Of a stretch of 38,434 bases of DNA, positions 1 through 5,794 are shown in pieces. Positions within the stretch are counted from its first letter, which is position 1; each line of letters starts with the position of its first letter. The DNA is taken from the IMG/VR virus record IMGVR_UViG_3300005338_000020, positions 1 to 38,434 of that record; one strand, written 5' to 3'. Source of the stretch: a virus. Under the pieces are notes generated by a model that searched no databases, was not told the origin of the DNA, and saw only the letters and a list, made by a program, of their open reading frames with translations. The translations under genes were made by a program, and so were the position numbers.

Positions 1-772
1 GTATGAAAGATCTTGCACCCCCCCTCATTATAGAATAGAGAGAAAAGAAGAGAGAAAAGAAAAGAAAAGAAAAATAAGCGCCAGCTCCGCCGGCGCCTTC
101 TCATCTTTCGAAAATCCTTCTTCTGTCGAAGAAGTTGCTTCGCAACCTAATGAAGATTATCAGCTTAAAACTATTAGTAGTGAGATTAATTCACCACACA
201 ACATAACATATAATTCAGGACGTGGAAAAAGTGAACAAAATAAACTAAAAAATAACGATTTACAATTAAAGGAAAACTATTCCCCACCTGAAACCGAGAA
301 AATCAAGCGAAGACATAATGTTGAAACAACTAATGCACAGCACGACTCTCTCGTAGAAAAATATGGCGAAGAGCTCGTTTCACGAGCATATGACTATCTC
401 TCCGAGTGGAAAGAAGATAAACCATCCAAAGAACTCAAAAAAGCGTCCGACTACGGACGTCTCAAGAAATGGGTGTTCAACGCCATCAAAGAAGCTGACA
501 TCAAAGAACGCGAACTGAAAGTTCGAGAGGAAAAACTTCAAAACTCCACAGAAAAATCAAAGCTTTCCCAAGAACTCCAATGGAAAATGATCAACGAGAA
601 AACTGTCTATAATAACAAAGAACGTTGGGGAGAAGAATTAAGTCATATTGTAGTTAGAGGTAATTGGGTTGTAAATTCTAAACTTTCGGGAAAAGATATA
701 TTATTAACCCTATCTCCTGAGATATTCAATAAAAGATTATGTGATTTAATTGGAGTAGAGTATAAACCATGA
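1..772 (+). CDS. Replication initiator, C-terminal part (continues from right edge)
   Basis: The frame starting at base 2 is open from the window edge to the stop at 770-772 (about 256 codons). It lacks a convincing internal start; the GTG at 473 has no good ribosome site, so the gene is partial. It begins with a very basic stretch (KEERKEKKRK), then a low-complexity polar linker, then a helical C-terminal domain with 'EKYGEELVSRAYDYLSEWK' and 'SDYGRLKKWVFNAIKEA'. That pattern is seen in phage and plasmid replication proteins that carry an N-terminal HTH_36 domain, and such a domain is encoded at 38035-38434. If the ends join, the two parts form one protein with a -1 frame change at the C7 run (18-24). 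A sequencing or assembly error in that run is the simplest alternative to real slippage. Confidence 0.7.
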   Translation, partial: YERSCTPPHYRIERKEERKEKKRKISASSAGAFSSFENPSSVEEVASQPNEDYQLKTISSEINSPHNITYNSGRGKSEQNKLKNNDLQLKENYSPPETEKIKRRHNVETTNAQHDSLVEKYGEELVSRAYDYLSEWKEDKPSKELKKASDYGRLKKWVFNAIKEADIKERELKVREEKLQNSTEKSKLSQELQWKMINEKTVYNNKERWGEELSHIVVRGNWVVNSKLSGKDILLTLSPEIFNKRLCDLIGVEYKP

Positions 773-1125
773 TAATCGATTTAAACTCTAATTCTTCAAG
801 AGAAAATTCGTTGATTTCCGATGTGGCGCGTGTAAATTCAAATTTGAATTTGGAAAAGTTTACTCTATGGCAATTTTCTCATTCGCTTCCGAAAGGGGTT
901 TTTATTTCTCACAGCAACGACAAGACATGCATCTACATTTCGTTCAACCCCAGACGCATTGAAGTAGAGTATGAATTGCATCTTCAAGCAAACACATTTT
1001 GCAATCCTGTTTCGCTTTTACAAAGCAAAGAAGAATTTATTAAAGATTTAAATTTAAACTATACAAAGTATTGTAACATATCAAAAGAATATTTTAAAAA
1101 ATTAGATTTGAACAAAATTGTATGA
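769..1125 (+). CDS. Hypothetical protein, translationally coupled to rep
   Basis: A 118-residue protein whose ATG overlaps the stop of the replication gene (ATGA at 769-772), so it is probably made by translational coupling. I recognise no domain. It is mixed alpha/beta in character, with an Asn/Lys-rich C-terminus and no membrane segment. Its position between the replication gene and an excisionase-like gene suggests an early function. Confidence 0.6.
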   Translation: MIIDLNSNSSRENSLISDVARVNSNLNLEKFTLWQFSHSLPKGVFISHSNDKTCIYISFNPRRIEVEYELHLQANTFCNPVSLLQSKEEFIKDLNLNYTKYCNISKEYFKKLDLNKIV

Positions 1126-1176
1126 ATGTGATAAACAACATTGCTTCTAATGCAAACCATTGAAAGTGAGGTAAGT

Positions 1177-1467
1177 ATGTATAAACAAGACGATTTCATT
1201 GAGAAACTTAGACACAGTCTTCCAGACCCGTGCAGAACGAAAGATTTGATCGAAGCTAGGATATACAACTCTGAACAAGCCGCAGCCGCAGCTAGACGAA
1301 GAGGCAATTGTCCAACGTTTTTCAAATTAAACGAAAGAGTTGTCATGTATTCAAAAGCGGATGTCATCGCATATATGCAATCCAAACGCCATGCCACTGA
1401 GAACGTTATTTCCATGACCCCAGAGCGAAAAAAATTCATTACCCATGTCAGGGTAGTGCCCCAATAA
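1177..1467 (+). CDS. Excisionase/AlpA-like DNA-binding protein
   Basis: A 96-residue protein starting at ATG 1177, preceded by AGTGAGGT; a TTG further upstream has no ribosome site. It contains 'YNSEQAAAAARRRGNCP' followed by 'VMYSKADVIAYMQSK'. This matches the helix-turn-helix and wing of the AlpA/excisionase (HTH_17) family, where an 'R-Y-x-x-x-D-(L/V)-x-x-(W/Y)' segment closes the domain. Likely role is DNA binding for transcription control or excision. No integrase gene is visible, so a regulator is more likely than a true excisionase. Confidence 0.6.
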   Translation: MYKQDDFIEKLRHSLPDPCRTKDLIEARIYNSEQAAAAARRRGNCPTFFKLNERVVMYSKADVIAYMQSKRHATENVISMTPERKKFITHVRVVPQ

Positions 1468-1508
1468 TTATCGTTGACAAGAACCACGGAAGAAAAATTT
1501 TACTTGAT

Positions 1509-2144
1509 ATGATTATTGAAATTCCAGGAATCCCAATAGCAAAAATACGAGCAAGATACCGCGTTCGCGGTGGCTTTGCTCGAACATATGACCCCCAAGA
1601 AAAACTTAAAAAAGGCGTCATTGCGTTTTTGCAAAAATATAAACCAGATTCCTTCGCAGATAAATATTCTGTCATTCTTGATTTCTATCTTCCGTACCCA
1701 TCCGTTAGCAAGAAGGAAAAAAATCTTATCTCATGGGGAATCCAAAAAAAACCTTCGAGAAAAGATATTGATAATCTTGCTAAATTTTACCTTGATTGTG
1801 CCAACGGAATTCTCTTTCCCGATGACAACATGATTGTAAATCTTTCAGCATCAAAATGTTATGGAAATAATCCAAAGGTTGTGATAAATATCCAAACTAT
1901 GGCAACAAAAAAAATTGACGACCAAGCACAAGTTATACTCTCACAAATATCTAAAGAGCAATTTCAAGAATTTCTCGAAGATATAACCGAATTGTCAAAT
2001 CTTAATTTGACTGATGAAAATTTAATCCCTTTTTACCTCTCCAAATTTGCTGATAAATACGTTGATAAGCTTGCTCTTATCAATCGCAAATGTCCCGGCT
2101 ATTGGAGGAAATTTTTTGTCCAACCTCTAAAGGAAGCTGTATGA
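1509..2144 (+). CDS. rusA: RusA-family Holliday junction resolvase
   Basis: A 211-residue protein. Residues 1-120 match RusA: N-terminal 'IIEIPGIPIAKIRAR', central 'KPSRKDIDNLAKFYLDCANG' (residues 81-100) and 'LFPDDNMIVNL'. The aspartates of the metal site are visible (D86, D88 and D105/D106). RusA dimers cut four-way junctions symmetrically, and phages use them to resolve recombination or packaging intermediates. RusA proteins are usually about 120-140 residues; this one has an extra helical C-terminal domain of about 80 residues of unknown purpose. The stop overlaps the next ATG (ATGA). Confidence 0.88.
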   Translation: MIIEIPGIPIAKIRARYRVRGGFARTYDPQEKLKKGVIAFLQKYKPDSFADKYSVILDFYLPYPSVSKKEKNLISWGIQKKPSRKDIDNLAKFYLDCANGILFPDDNMIVNLSASKCYGNNPKVVINIQTMATKKIDDQAQVILSQISKEQFQEFLEDITELSNLNLTDENLIPFYLSKFADKYVDKLALINRKCPGYWRKFFVQPLKEAV

Positions 2145-2350
2145 AAGAAGAAATCAGCGTTTTTAAAATTACTTTTTGTTTTATTTTCTCCATAATGATT
2201 TTAATCGCTTTTTTGGGCTTCATGTTAACATCATGCTGCACACTTTCTTTCTCAAACGTCATGACATCCGGTACCGCCAGTGATGTTGTTGATGATGATG
2301 AACAAATTCGGTCCAGTCCAGATATATCCCCAACCCTTAATTTTCGGTAA
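2141..2350 (+). CDS. Small membrane protein or lipoprotein
   Basis: 69 residues from ATG 2141, which overlaps the rusA stop. A hydrophobic helix (about residues 9-29) ends in 'FMLTSCCTLSF', which resembles a lipobox with cysteine at the cleavage point. The mature part is short, acidic and disordered. It could be an outer-membrane lipoprotein, for example an Rz1-like spanin component, or simply a single-pass protein. No partner spanin is adjacent, so the lysis role is only a guess. Confidence 0.55.
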   Translation: MKEEISVFKITFCFIFSIMILIAFLGFMLTSCCTLSFSNVMTSGTASDVVDDDEQIRSSPDISPTLNFR

Positions 2351-2354
2351 AAAT

Positions 2355-2603
2355 ATGAAATATCAAATCCAAGTCCATTTTGAAAATAAAGGCCAATATT
2401 GCTTCGAATATGAGCCAGAACCAGAAGAACATATCAACGATTTTATTTTGCGCTATGACAACGGCGAGAAATTCCAACTCACAGGCGATGAAAATACAAC
2501 AGCACTCATTAACATGGACGCAGTAACTTCAATCATCGCATTACCTATCATCCCAGTAAAAGAAAAACATAAAGAAAACATTGTACCATTCCCGGAGCTA
2601 TAA
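2355..2603 (+). CDS. Hypothetical protein
   Basis: 82 residues starting at ATG 2355, four bases after the previous stop; codons upstream in this frame lie inside the preceding gene. The sequence is acidic and beta-rich ('KYQIQVHFENKGQYCFEYEPEPEE' type composition), with no recognised domain. It sits in the run of tightly packed small early genes. Confidence 0.55.
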   Translation: MKYQIQVHFENKGQYCFEYEPEPEEHINDFILRYDNGEKFQLTGDENTTALINMDAVTSIIALPIIPVKEKHKENIVPFPEL

Positions 2604-2604
2604 T

Positions 2605-2763
2605 ATGCCACTCAAAAAAGGTAAATCCAAAAAAACAATTTCATCTAACATTCGCACTGAAATAAGCGCAGGAAAACCTCAAAAGCAAGCTGTTGCCATC
2701 GCGTTAAGTGAAGCACGACGAGCAGGCGCAAAAATTCCTAAACCCAAGAAAAAAGGAAAATAA
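2605..2763 (+). CDS. Small basic phage protein, DUF6496-like
   Basis: 52 residues from ATG 2605, one base after the previous stop. The core 'ISSNIRTEISAGKPQKQAVA' followed by 'IALSEARRAG' is a widespread signature in tailed-phage genomes (DUF6496-type), usually 40-60 residues long. The function is unknown; the basic tail suggests nucleic-acid binding. A good marker of a phage accessory region. Confidence 0.7.
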   Translation: MPLKKGKSKKTISSNIRTEISAGKPQKQAVAIALSEARRAGAKIPKPKKKGK

Positions 2764-2764
2764 C

Positions 2765-2935
2765 ATGTCTAAGCAATCAGAAAAGAAAAACGAAGCCATT
2801 CTTTCCGAACGGCGTAAAGGTTCAAACAAAATGGACAAAGAAGTCAAAAAGAAACTTCTCATTGTCCAACCTCTGGAAGTAACATCTCATAAAACATTAG
2901 GTAAAAGCAGTCGCAAAAAAAAAGGTAAAAAATGA
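2765..2935 (+). CDS. Lysine-rich small protein
   Basis: 56 residues from ATG 2765. It is very rich in lysine, with a C-terminal 'KSSRKKKGKK' tail, and has no fold I can name. It is one of several adjacent basic mini-proteins, and its stop overlaps the start of the GroES-like gene (ATGA at 2932-2935). The start follows the preceding stop by one base; the ribosome site is the AAAGGAAAA at the end of the previous gene. Confidence 0.5.
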   Translation: MSKQSEKKNEAILSERRKGSNKMDKEVKKKLLIVQPLEVTSHKTLGKSSRKKKGKK

Positions 2936-3198
2936 ATTTAAAAGCATTCGGGAAACATATCATCGTTGAAAAGGCCAAACAGGAAGTGAAAAAAGGCTCC
3001 ATTCTTCTTCTTAAAGAAGAAAACACGAATTTTCAGGCTAAAATCTTTAGCACAGGTGATAAAACTGATGCAAAAGATCTCATCGGCAAAAACGTCCTTG
3101 TGCGTGCCTTCGCCGGCAACAAAGTAGATGAAGATGATTCAAACACATATCTCCTGATTTCTCAGGAAGATATTTTAGGAGTTTATGAGTGTAACTGA
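2932..3198 (+). CDS. GroES-like co-chaperonin
   Basis: 88 residues, close to the usual 90-100 of GroES. The opening 'MNLKAFGKHIIVEK' corresponds to the first GroES strand (L-G/D-R-V-I/V-V). It is followed by a mobile-loop-like segment with 'KKGSILLL', in place of the GroEL-binding I-V-L tripeptide, and it ends with 'YLLISQEDILGVYE', the typical GroES C-terminus (Y-L-I-x-x-E-D-I-L-A). Co-chaperonins cap GroEL; phage versions (T4 gp31 type) adapt the host chaperonin to fold the capsid protein. The gene is coupled by ATGA overlap to the previous gene. The sequence is divergent, so the call rests on pattern and length. Confidence 0.78.
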   Translation: MNLKAFGKHIIVEKAKQEVKKGSILLLKEENTNFQAKIFSTGDKTDAKDLIGKNVLVRAFAGNKVDEDDSNTYLLISQEDILGVYECN

Positions 3199-3235
3199 AG
3201 GTTTATCTCCACGAATCGCCCAGAAATGTACGTAA
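3185..3235 (+). pseudogene. 16-codon remnant duplicating the start of the gene at 3497
   Basis: ATG at 3185 opens a 16-residue frame, 'MSVTEGLSPRIAQKCT', stopped by TAA. Residues 6-16 match the start of the zinc-finger-like protein at 3497 ('MASIESLSPRIGEKCT') almost position by position. This looks like the leftover 5' end of a duplicated or displaced copy, with the 3248 gene now lying between the two. It overlaps the last codons of the GroES-like gene. Confidence 0.5.
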
Positions 3236-3247
3236 AAAGAGGAAATA

Positions 3248-3484
3248 ATGAATAAGGAAAAATGGGTTATTCATTTAGATGGCAATCAGGACGTCAACGA
3301 AAAAGATAAATCATGTTGGTCTATTACCACAAATCCAGATTACCCGGGCTGGAACACTGATTCAGCGTATTATGGGTATGGATTGCCAAAAGAATTAGCC
3401 CAATGGATCTGTGATCAATTGAACAGGAGCCAAGAGATATGTCCATATGAAATAAGATATCACTTTTGGGAAAAAAAGAAATAG
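3248..3484 (+). CDS. Hypothetical protein
   Basis: 78 residues with a good ribosome site (AGAGGAAATA before ATG). Rich in tryptophan, tyrosine and aspartate, with 'YGYGLPKELAQWICDQLNRS' suggesting a compact alpha/beta fold. I do not recognise the family. It lies between the 16-codon remnant and its full-length relative and may be an insertion there. Confidence 0.6.
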   Translation: MNKEKWVIHLDGNQDVNEKDKSCWSITTNPDYPGWNTDSAYYGYGLPKELAQWICDQLNRSQEICPYEIRYHFWEKKK

Positions 3485-3496
3485 GAGTAGATTAAT

Positions 3497-3838
3497 ATGG
3501 CTTCAATTGAAAGCTTATCTCCACGAATTGGAGAGAAATGCACTTACCTGACTGAAACATCTTCGCCAATACCTCCAAACCAAAAATGTCTAATGTGCAT
3601 GAAGGCAATCGCTTCTAAAGCCTTTGCATCTATAGAAGAAGATCAAAAGAAACGCTATATTTGCACGCATGAATGCTTCAAAAAATATTATTCAGTTCCG
3701 GTTTTTACATTAGACCCGACTGCAAAAAAAGGTAGACGCCAACTGAAATTTGCTGTCTCTAAAGAAGATGGTTCATTGAGCGCCCAATTTCAAATCAAAA
3801 ATGTTGTTCTCCCCAAAAAAGGTGATGAAAATGGTTAA
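3497..3838 (+). CDS. Putative zinc-binding protein
   Basis: 113 residues with ribosome site TAGGAG nine bases upstream. A CxxC pair ('KCLMCMKA', about residues 30-36) and a later CxxxC ('ICTHECFKKYY', about residues 56-66) could hold a zinc ion in a treble-clef or ribbon fold. The C-terminal third is beta-rich. Function unknown; nucleic-acid binding is possible. A truncated copy of its first 16 codons lies upstream. Confidence 0.6.
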   Translation: MASIESLSPRIGEKCTYLTETSSPIPPNQKCLMCMKAIASKAFASIEEDQKKRYICTHECFKKYYSVPVFTLDPTAKKGRRQLKFAVSKEDGSLSAQFQIKNVVLPKKGDENG

Positions 3839-4136
3839 TATGTCAAAAGATCAATTTATTGCATTGGTCAAAGGCAGGATTTATAGAAGATTTGCATTTA
3901 TCAAAGATCAAGAATTTGAAAACTTTTTAAATGGCGAACCCTTCACTATTGACTTAACTCCATTTTCTAAAGACGATGAAAAAAGATTTCTGATTATGAA
4001 TATACTAGAGGAAACACAAGAAAGCTTAACAATGCTAGAAGATGCTGAAATTCTAAATAAGGAAACATTTAAATTTGCAGCATTCCCCACAGAATCAATG
4101 AAAGTTCAAGTAGAAATTTCAACTAAAAACATATAG
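3831..4136 (+). CDS. Hypothetical protein
   Basis: 101 residues from ATG 3831, chosen because AAAGGTG stands at the right distance. ATG 3825 is too close to that site and ATG 3840 is a weaker choice. It overlaps the previous gene by eight bases. It is acidic and mostly helical, with no recognised domain. Confidence 0.55.
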   Translation: MVNMSKDQFIALVKGRIYRRFAFIKDQEFENFLNGEPFTIDLTPFSKDDEKRFLIMNILEETQESLTMLEDAEILNKETFKFAAFPTESMKVQVEISTKNI

Positions 4137-4145
4137 GAGAAGAGA

Positions 4146-4280
4146 ATGGATAAAAAGATTAAGAAGATTCAAAAAGACACAAAGAAAATTGAGAAGGAAG
4201 AAAAAGAACTTCTAAATGCCGATCATAAACGTGATAAAGTTTGCGATTATGGCAAGAAAATGATGAAAAAGAAAAAGTAG
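4146..4280 (+). CDS. Lys/Glu-rich 44-residue protein
   Basis: A short frame with a strong ribosome site (TAGGAG six bases before ATG 4146). The sequence is almost wholly charged and repetitive ('KKIQKDTKKIEKEEKELL'), predicted to be one long helix. The ending 'HKRDKVCDYGKKMMKKKK' resembles small phage proteins of unknown function found among other basic mini-proteins. Confidence rests on the ribosome site and the tight packing with its neighbours. Confidence 0.55.
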   Translation: MDKKIKKIQKDTKKIEKEEKELLNADHKRDKVCDYGKKMMKKKK

Positions 4281-4286
4281 GTTTCT

Positions 4287-4469
4287 ATGGCTAAAGAAAA
4301 ATGGATCCAAAAAGCACACATAAAAAAAGGCGCCCTTCACAAAGAACTTGGCGTTCCTGCTGAAAAGAAAATCCCTCAAAAAAAACTTAAAGCTGCTGAA
4401 AAAAAAGGAGGTCTCGTCGCTAAACGTGCTCATCTTGCAGAAACTTTGAAGCTTCTTCGGAAAAAGTAA
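4287..4469 (+). CDS. Small basic phage protein
   Basis: 60 residues. 'WIQKAHIKKGALHKELGVP' followed by 'KKIPQKKLKAA' and 'KRAHLAETL' is a pattern I associate with a widespread family of small phage proteins of unknown function. It is strongly basic and may bind DNA or RNA. It starts six bases after the preceding stop. Confidence 0.65.
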   Translation: MAKEKWIQKAHIKKGALHKELGVPAEKKIPQKKLKAAEKKGGLVAKRAHLAETLKLLRKK

Positions 4470-4470
4470 T

Positions 4471-4725
4471 GTGGCCAAGCGACAAAAACGCGACCCATAT
4501 TCCTATTCTTATCTTCTTGAGGAAAAAATTGCAGCAGAAAAAAGATGGTTTGAAGTCCTCAAAGAATCAACAAAGCCATCTATCCTTTTGGGTATTGAAT
4601 CACCAAATAGAAGTGCAATTGACGCAGCAATATCCACACTAAATGCCATCGATTTTAAAATTCTCAAAACGCCCCACCGCGCTCTTATCTGCTACAAGCT
4701 CGAAAGCAATCCCGAACTGAGATAA
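4471..4725 (+). CDS. Hypothetical protein, GTG start
   Basis: 84 residues beginning at GTG 4471, one base after the previous stop, with no clear ribosome site, so it would depend on coupling. The N-terminal half is charged and helical; the C-terminal half looks alpha/beta. Its last 87 bases are overlapped on the other strand by the frame at 4639-4854, so at least one of the two may not be real. Confidence 0.45.
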   Translation: MAKRQKRDPYSYSYLLEEKIAAEKRWFEVLKESTKPSILLGIESPNRSAIDAAISTLNAIDFKILKTPHRALICYKLESNPELR

Positions 4726-4854
4726 AACGCATATTTGCATGTGCGACAATGTTCGCGCAGGAGGGTGCTTAAAAATTGATACAAGCAATTGCGCCTCTTC
4801 ATCCCGGGGATAGTATCTCGGCGTCCCGTATGCGTTCCTACGCTCAAATTTCAT
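4639..4854 (-). CDS. Hypothetical protein (convergent overlap)
   Basis: 71 residues whose ATG overlaps the stop of the gene upstream on the same strand (TCAT at 4851-4854, an ATGA junction). That supports translation as the last gene of a leftward cluster. It is basic at the N-terminus and hydrophobic in the middle, with no recognised domain. The 3' end overlaps the end of the rightward gene at 4471-4725. Confidence 0.45.
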   Translation of the reverse strand: MKFERRNAYGTPRYYPRDEEAQLLVSIFKHPPARTLSHMQICVLSQFGIAFELVADKSAVGRFENFKIDGI

Positions 4855-5081
4855 GCGTCCTCGTTAGATTTAGAATGTTCCCTGAAATGATCAATACCAT
4901 CATTAACGCCTACCAACACTGTTTGACATGCTGTTAAATGATTAGGCGCCACCGTCAAAGCATAAAGTGTTATCTCACTAGACAATGCAAATATAATTTT
5001 TTCGGGAGGCAAATAAGAAGTTGCCATATCTATAAATGAATTAAAATCATCTCTGATTTTTTGAAAATCGCATTCACTCAT
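4851..5081 (-). CDS. Hypothetical protein
   Basis: 76 residues. The start at 5081 is preferred because AGGATGG stands just upstream and the ATGAGTGA overlap couples it to the preceding gene; longer forms would run deep into that gene. It is helical and acidic, with 'FIDMATSYLPPEKIIFALSS'. No domain recognised. Confidence 0.55.
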   Translation of the reverse strand: MSECDFQKIRDDFNSFIDMATSYLPPEKIIFALSSEITLYALTVAPNHLTACQTVLVGVNDGIDHFREHSKSNEDA

Positions 5082-5298
5082 TTTTCCATCCTGTAAACTT
5101 ATGTAAATTTGTCGATTGGTCAAACACACATTCGCGCTTGCCGATCAATTTATTGGTCTGGTCAGATTCACATTGATAAAGTAACAATGTGCCTCTGTGG
5201 TGCGAAAGGCACTTACTCGCGTAGCCCTTAGCCTTTTTAATGTTATCAGCCCAAAAGGATTCTTCGAATCCATTGGAACAGTAAATTGTAAAATTCAT
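5074..5298 (-). CDS. Hypothetical protein
   Basis: 74 residues, leftward, in an operon with the two genes downstream (8-base overlap). Small alpha/beta-looking sequence ('MNFTIYCSNGFEESFWADN'), no recognised family. The gene starts just beyond the small-RNA promoter on the opposite strand. Confidence 0.55.
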   Translation of the reverse strand: MNFTIYCSNGFEESFWADNIKKAKGYASKCLSHHRGTLLLYQCESDQTNKLIGKRECVFDQSTNLHKFTGWKNE

Positions 5299-5301
5299 GC
5301 C

Positions 5302-5329
5302 TTGACTTAAATCGTAAATGCTCTAAAAT
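5302..5329 (+). promoter_or_regulatory. Sigma-70-type promoter of small RNA
   Basis: TTGACT (5302-5307), 16-base spacer, TAAAAT (5324-5329). Five of six bases match at each box. No rightward coding frame follows; a strong terminator lies about 70 bases downstream. Confidence 0.6.
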
Positions 5330-5335
5330 CTATGC

Positions 5336-5405
5336 GTATTCAAAACCCTAAACACGGGGCTCCTAGCACCCTTAATACCATCTCCGGCCGTTAAGGGTGT
5401 TTTTT
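5336..5405 (+). ncRNA. Putative 70-nt small RNA
   Basis: A good promoter (5302-5329) predicts a transcript start near 5336. A textbook intrinsic terminator ends it at about 5405: stem CACCCTTAA (5367-5375) with TTAAGGGTG (5391-5399) and six T. Nothing in this strand is coding, and both flanking genes are leftward, so the terminator has no other rightward gene to serve. The single-stranded 5' part carries GGGGCTCCTAG, which could pair with ribosome sites. Likely a regulatory RNA; a decoy or a very short attenuated leader are alternatives. Confidence 0.55.
5367..5405 (+). terminator. Intrinsic terminator
   Basis: A perfect 9-bp stem CACCCTTAA/TTAAGGGTG, 15-base loop, followed directly by TTTTTT. 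Orientation is rightward; read leftward there is no T run. The right arm overlaps the stop codon of the leftward gene at 5391-5609. Confidence 0.8.
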
Positions 5406-5609
5406 ATTTCTTTCCAAACGTGCCATTAATGCTCTAGCAATTGTACAACTATCAATTCTAGCAATTTCATAACCTAAGGAATTGACTTCAAAAAAATTTA
5501 AAAAATGTCCATTACTTTTGCACCTATTTGAAAATTCTTCATCAGTCATATTAAATAATTCTTCAAAGAAAATTTCCTGGTTTTTTTTATGCATTTCTAA
5601 CGCATCCAC
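5391..5609 (-). CDS. Hypothetical protein, first of the leftward cluster
   Basis: 72 residues starting at GTG 5609 with AAGGGAA upstream; an ATG five codons later is an alternative. It is helical and acidic ('FFEELFNMTDEEFSNRC'), with no domain recognised. It lies directly behind the leftward promoter at 5643-5670 and so is probably the promoter-proximal gene of the 4639-5609 cluster. Confidence 0.55.
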   Translation of the reverse strand: MDALEMHKKNQEIFFEELFNMTDEEFSNRCKSNGHFLNFFEVNSLGYEIARIDSCTIARALMARLERNKKHP

Positions 5610-5636
5610 ATTACATTCCCTTTTTTAATTTTTAAC

Positions 5637-5668
5637 GACTAATATATATGAACTAATATCTATTAGTC
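5637..5668. promoter_or_regulatory. Palindromic operator between divergent promoters
   Basis: Three copies of the half-site ACTAATA: direct at 5638-5644 and 5652-5658, inverted at 5661-5667. The last two form a 16-bp palindrome, ACTAATATCTATTAGT, with a 2-base centre. It lies inside the spacer of the rightward promoter and overlaps the -35 of the leftward one, the usual place for a repressor site. Confidence 0.5.
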
Positions 5669-5670
5669 AA
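5643..5670 (-). promoter_or_regulatory. Leftward promoter
   Basis: Read leftward: TTGACT (complement of 5665-5670), 16-base spacer, TATATA (5643-5648). It drives the leftward gene starting at 5609. The -35 box is part of the palindrome. Confidence 0.45.
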
Positions 5671-5676
5671 TATAAT
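5648..5676 (+). promoter_or_regulatory. Rightward promoter ahead of terminase genes
   Basis: A perfect TATAAT (5671-5676) with a weak -35 (ATGAAC, 5648-5653) 17 bases upstream. The palindrome fills the spacer. A weak -35 with an operator in the spacer suggests an activated or repressed late promoter; this is inference. Confidence 0.4.
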
Positions 5677-5794
5677 AGATAGGTAGTGAGAGTAACAAAA
5701 CCTAAAGCTGTGTAAATCAGATGTTTAAGATTGATTTTTCTTCTTAATTCTTTCATTCTTAAAGAAAAAAAACTCACCAAAATGGCTATTTCAA

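Noticed and set aside
1059-1487. 142-codon leftward frame
   Set aside because: It lies opposite the excisionase-like gene and its neighbours, has no ribosome site, and its product has Ser/Leu/Cys-rich antisense composition; judged a shadow.
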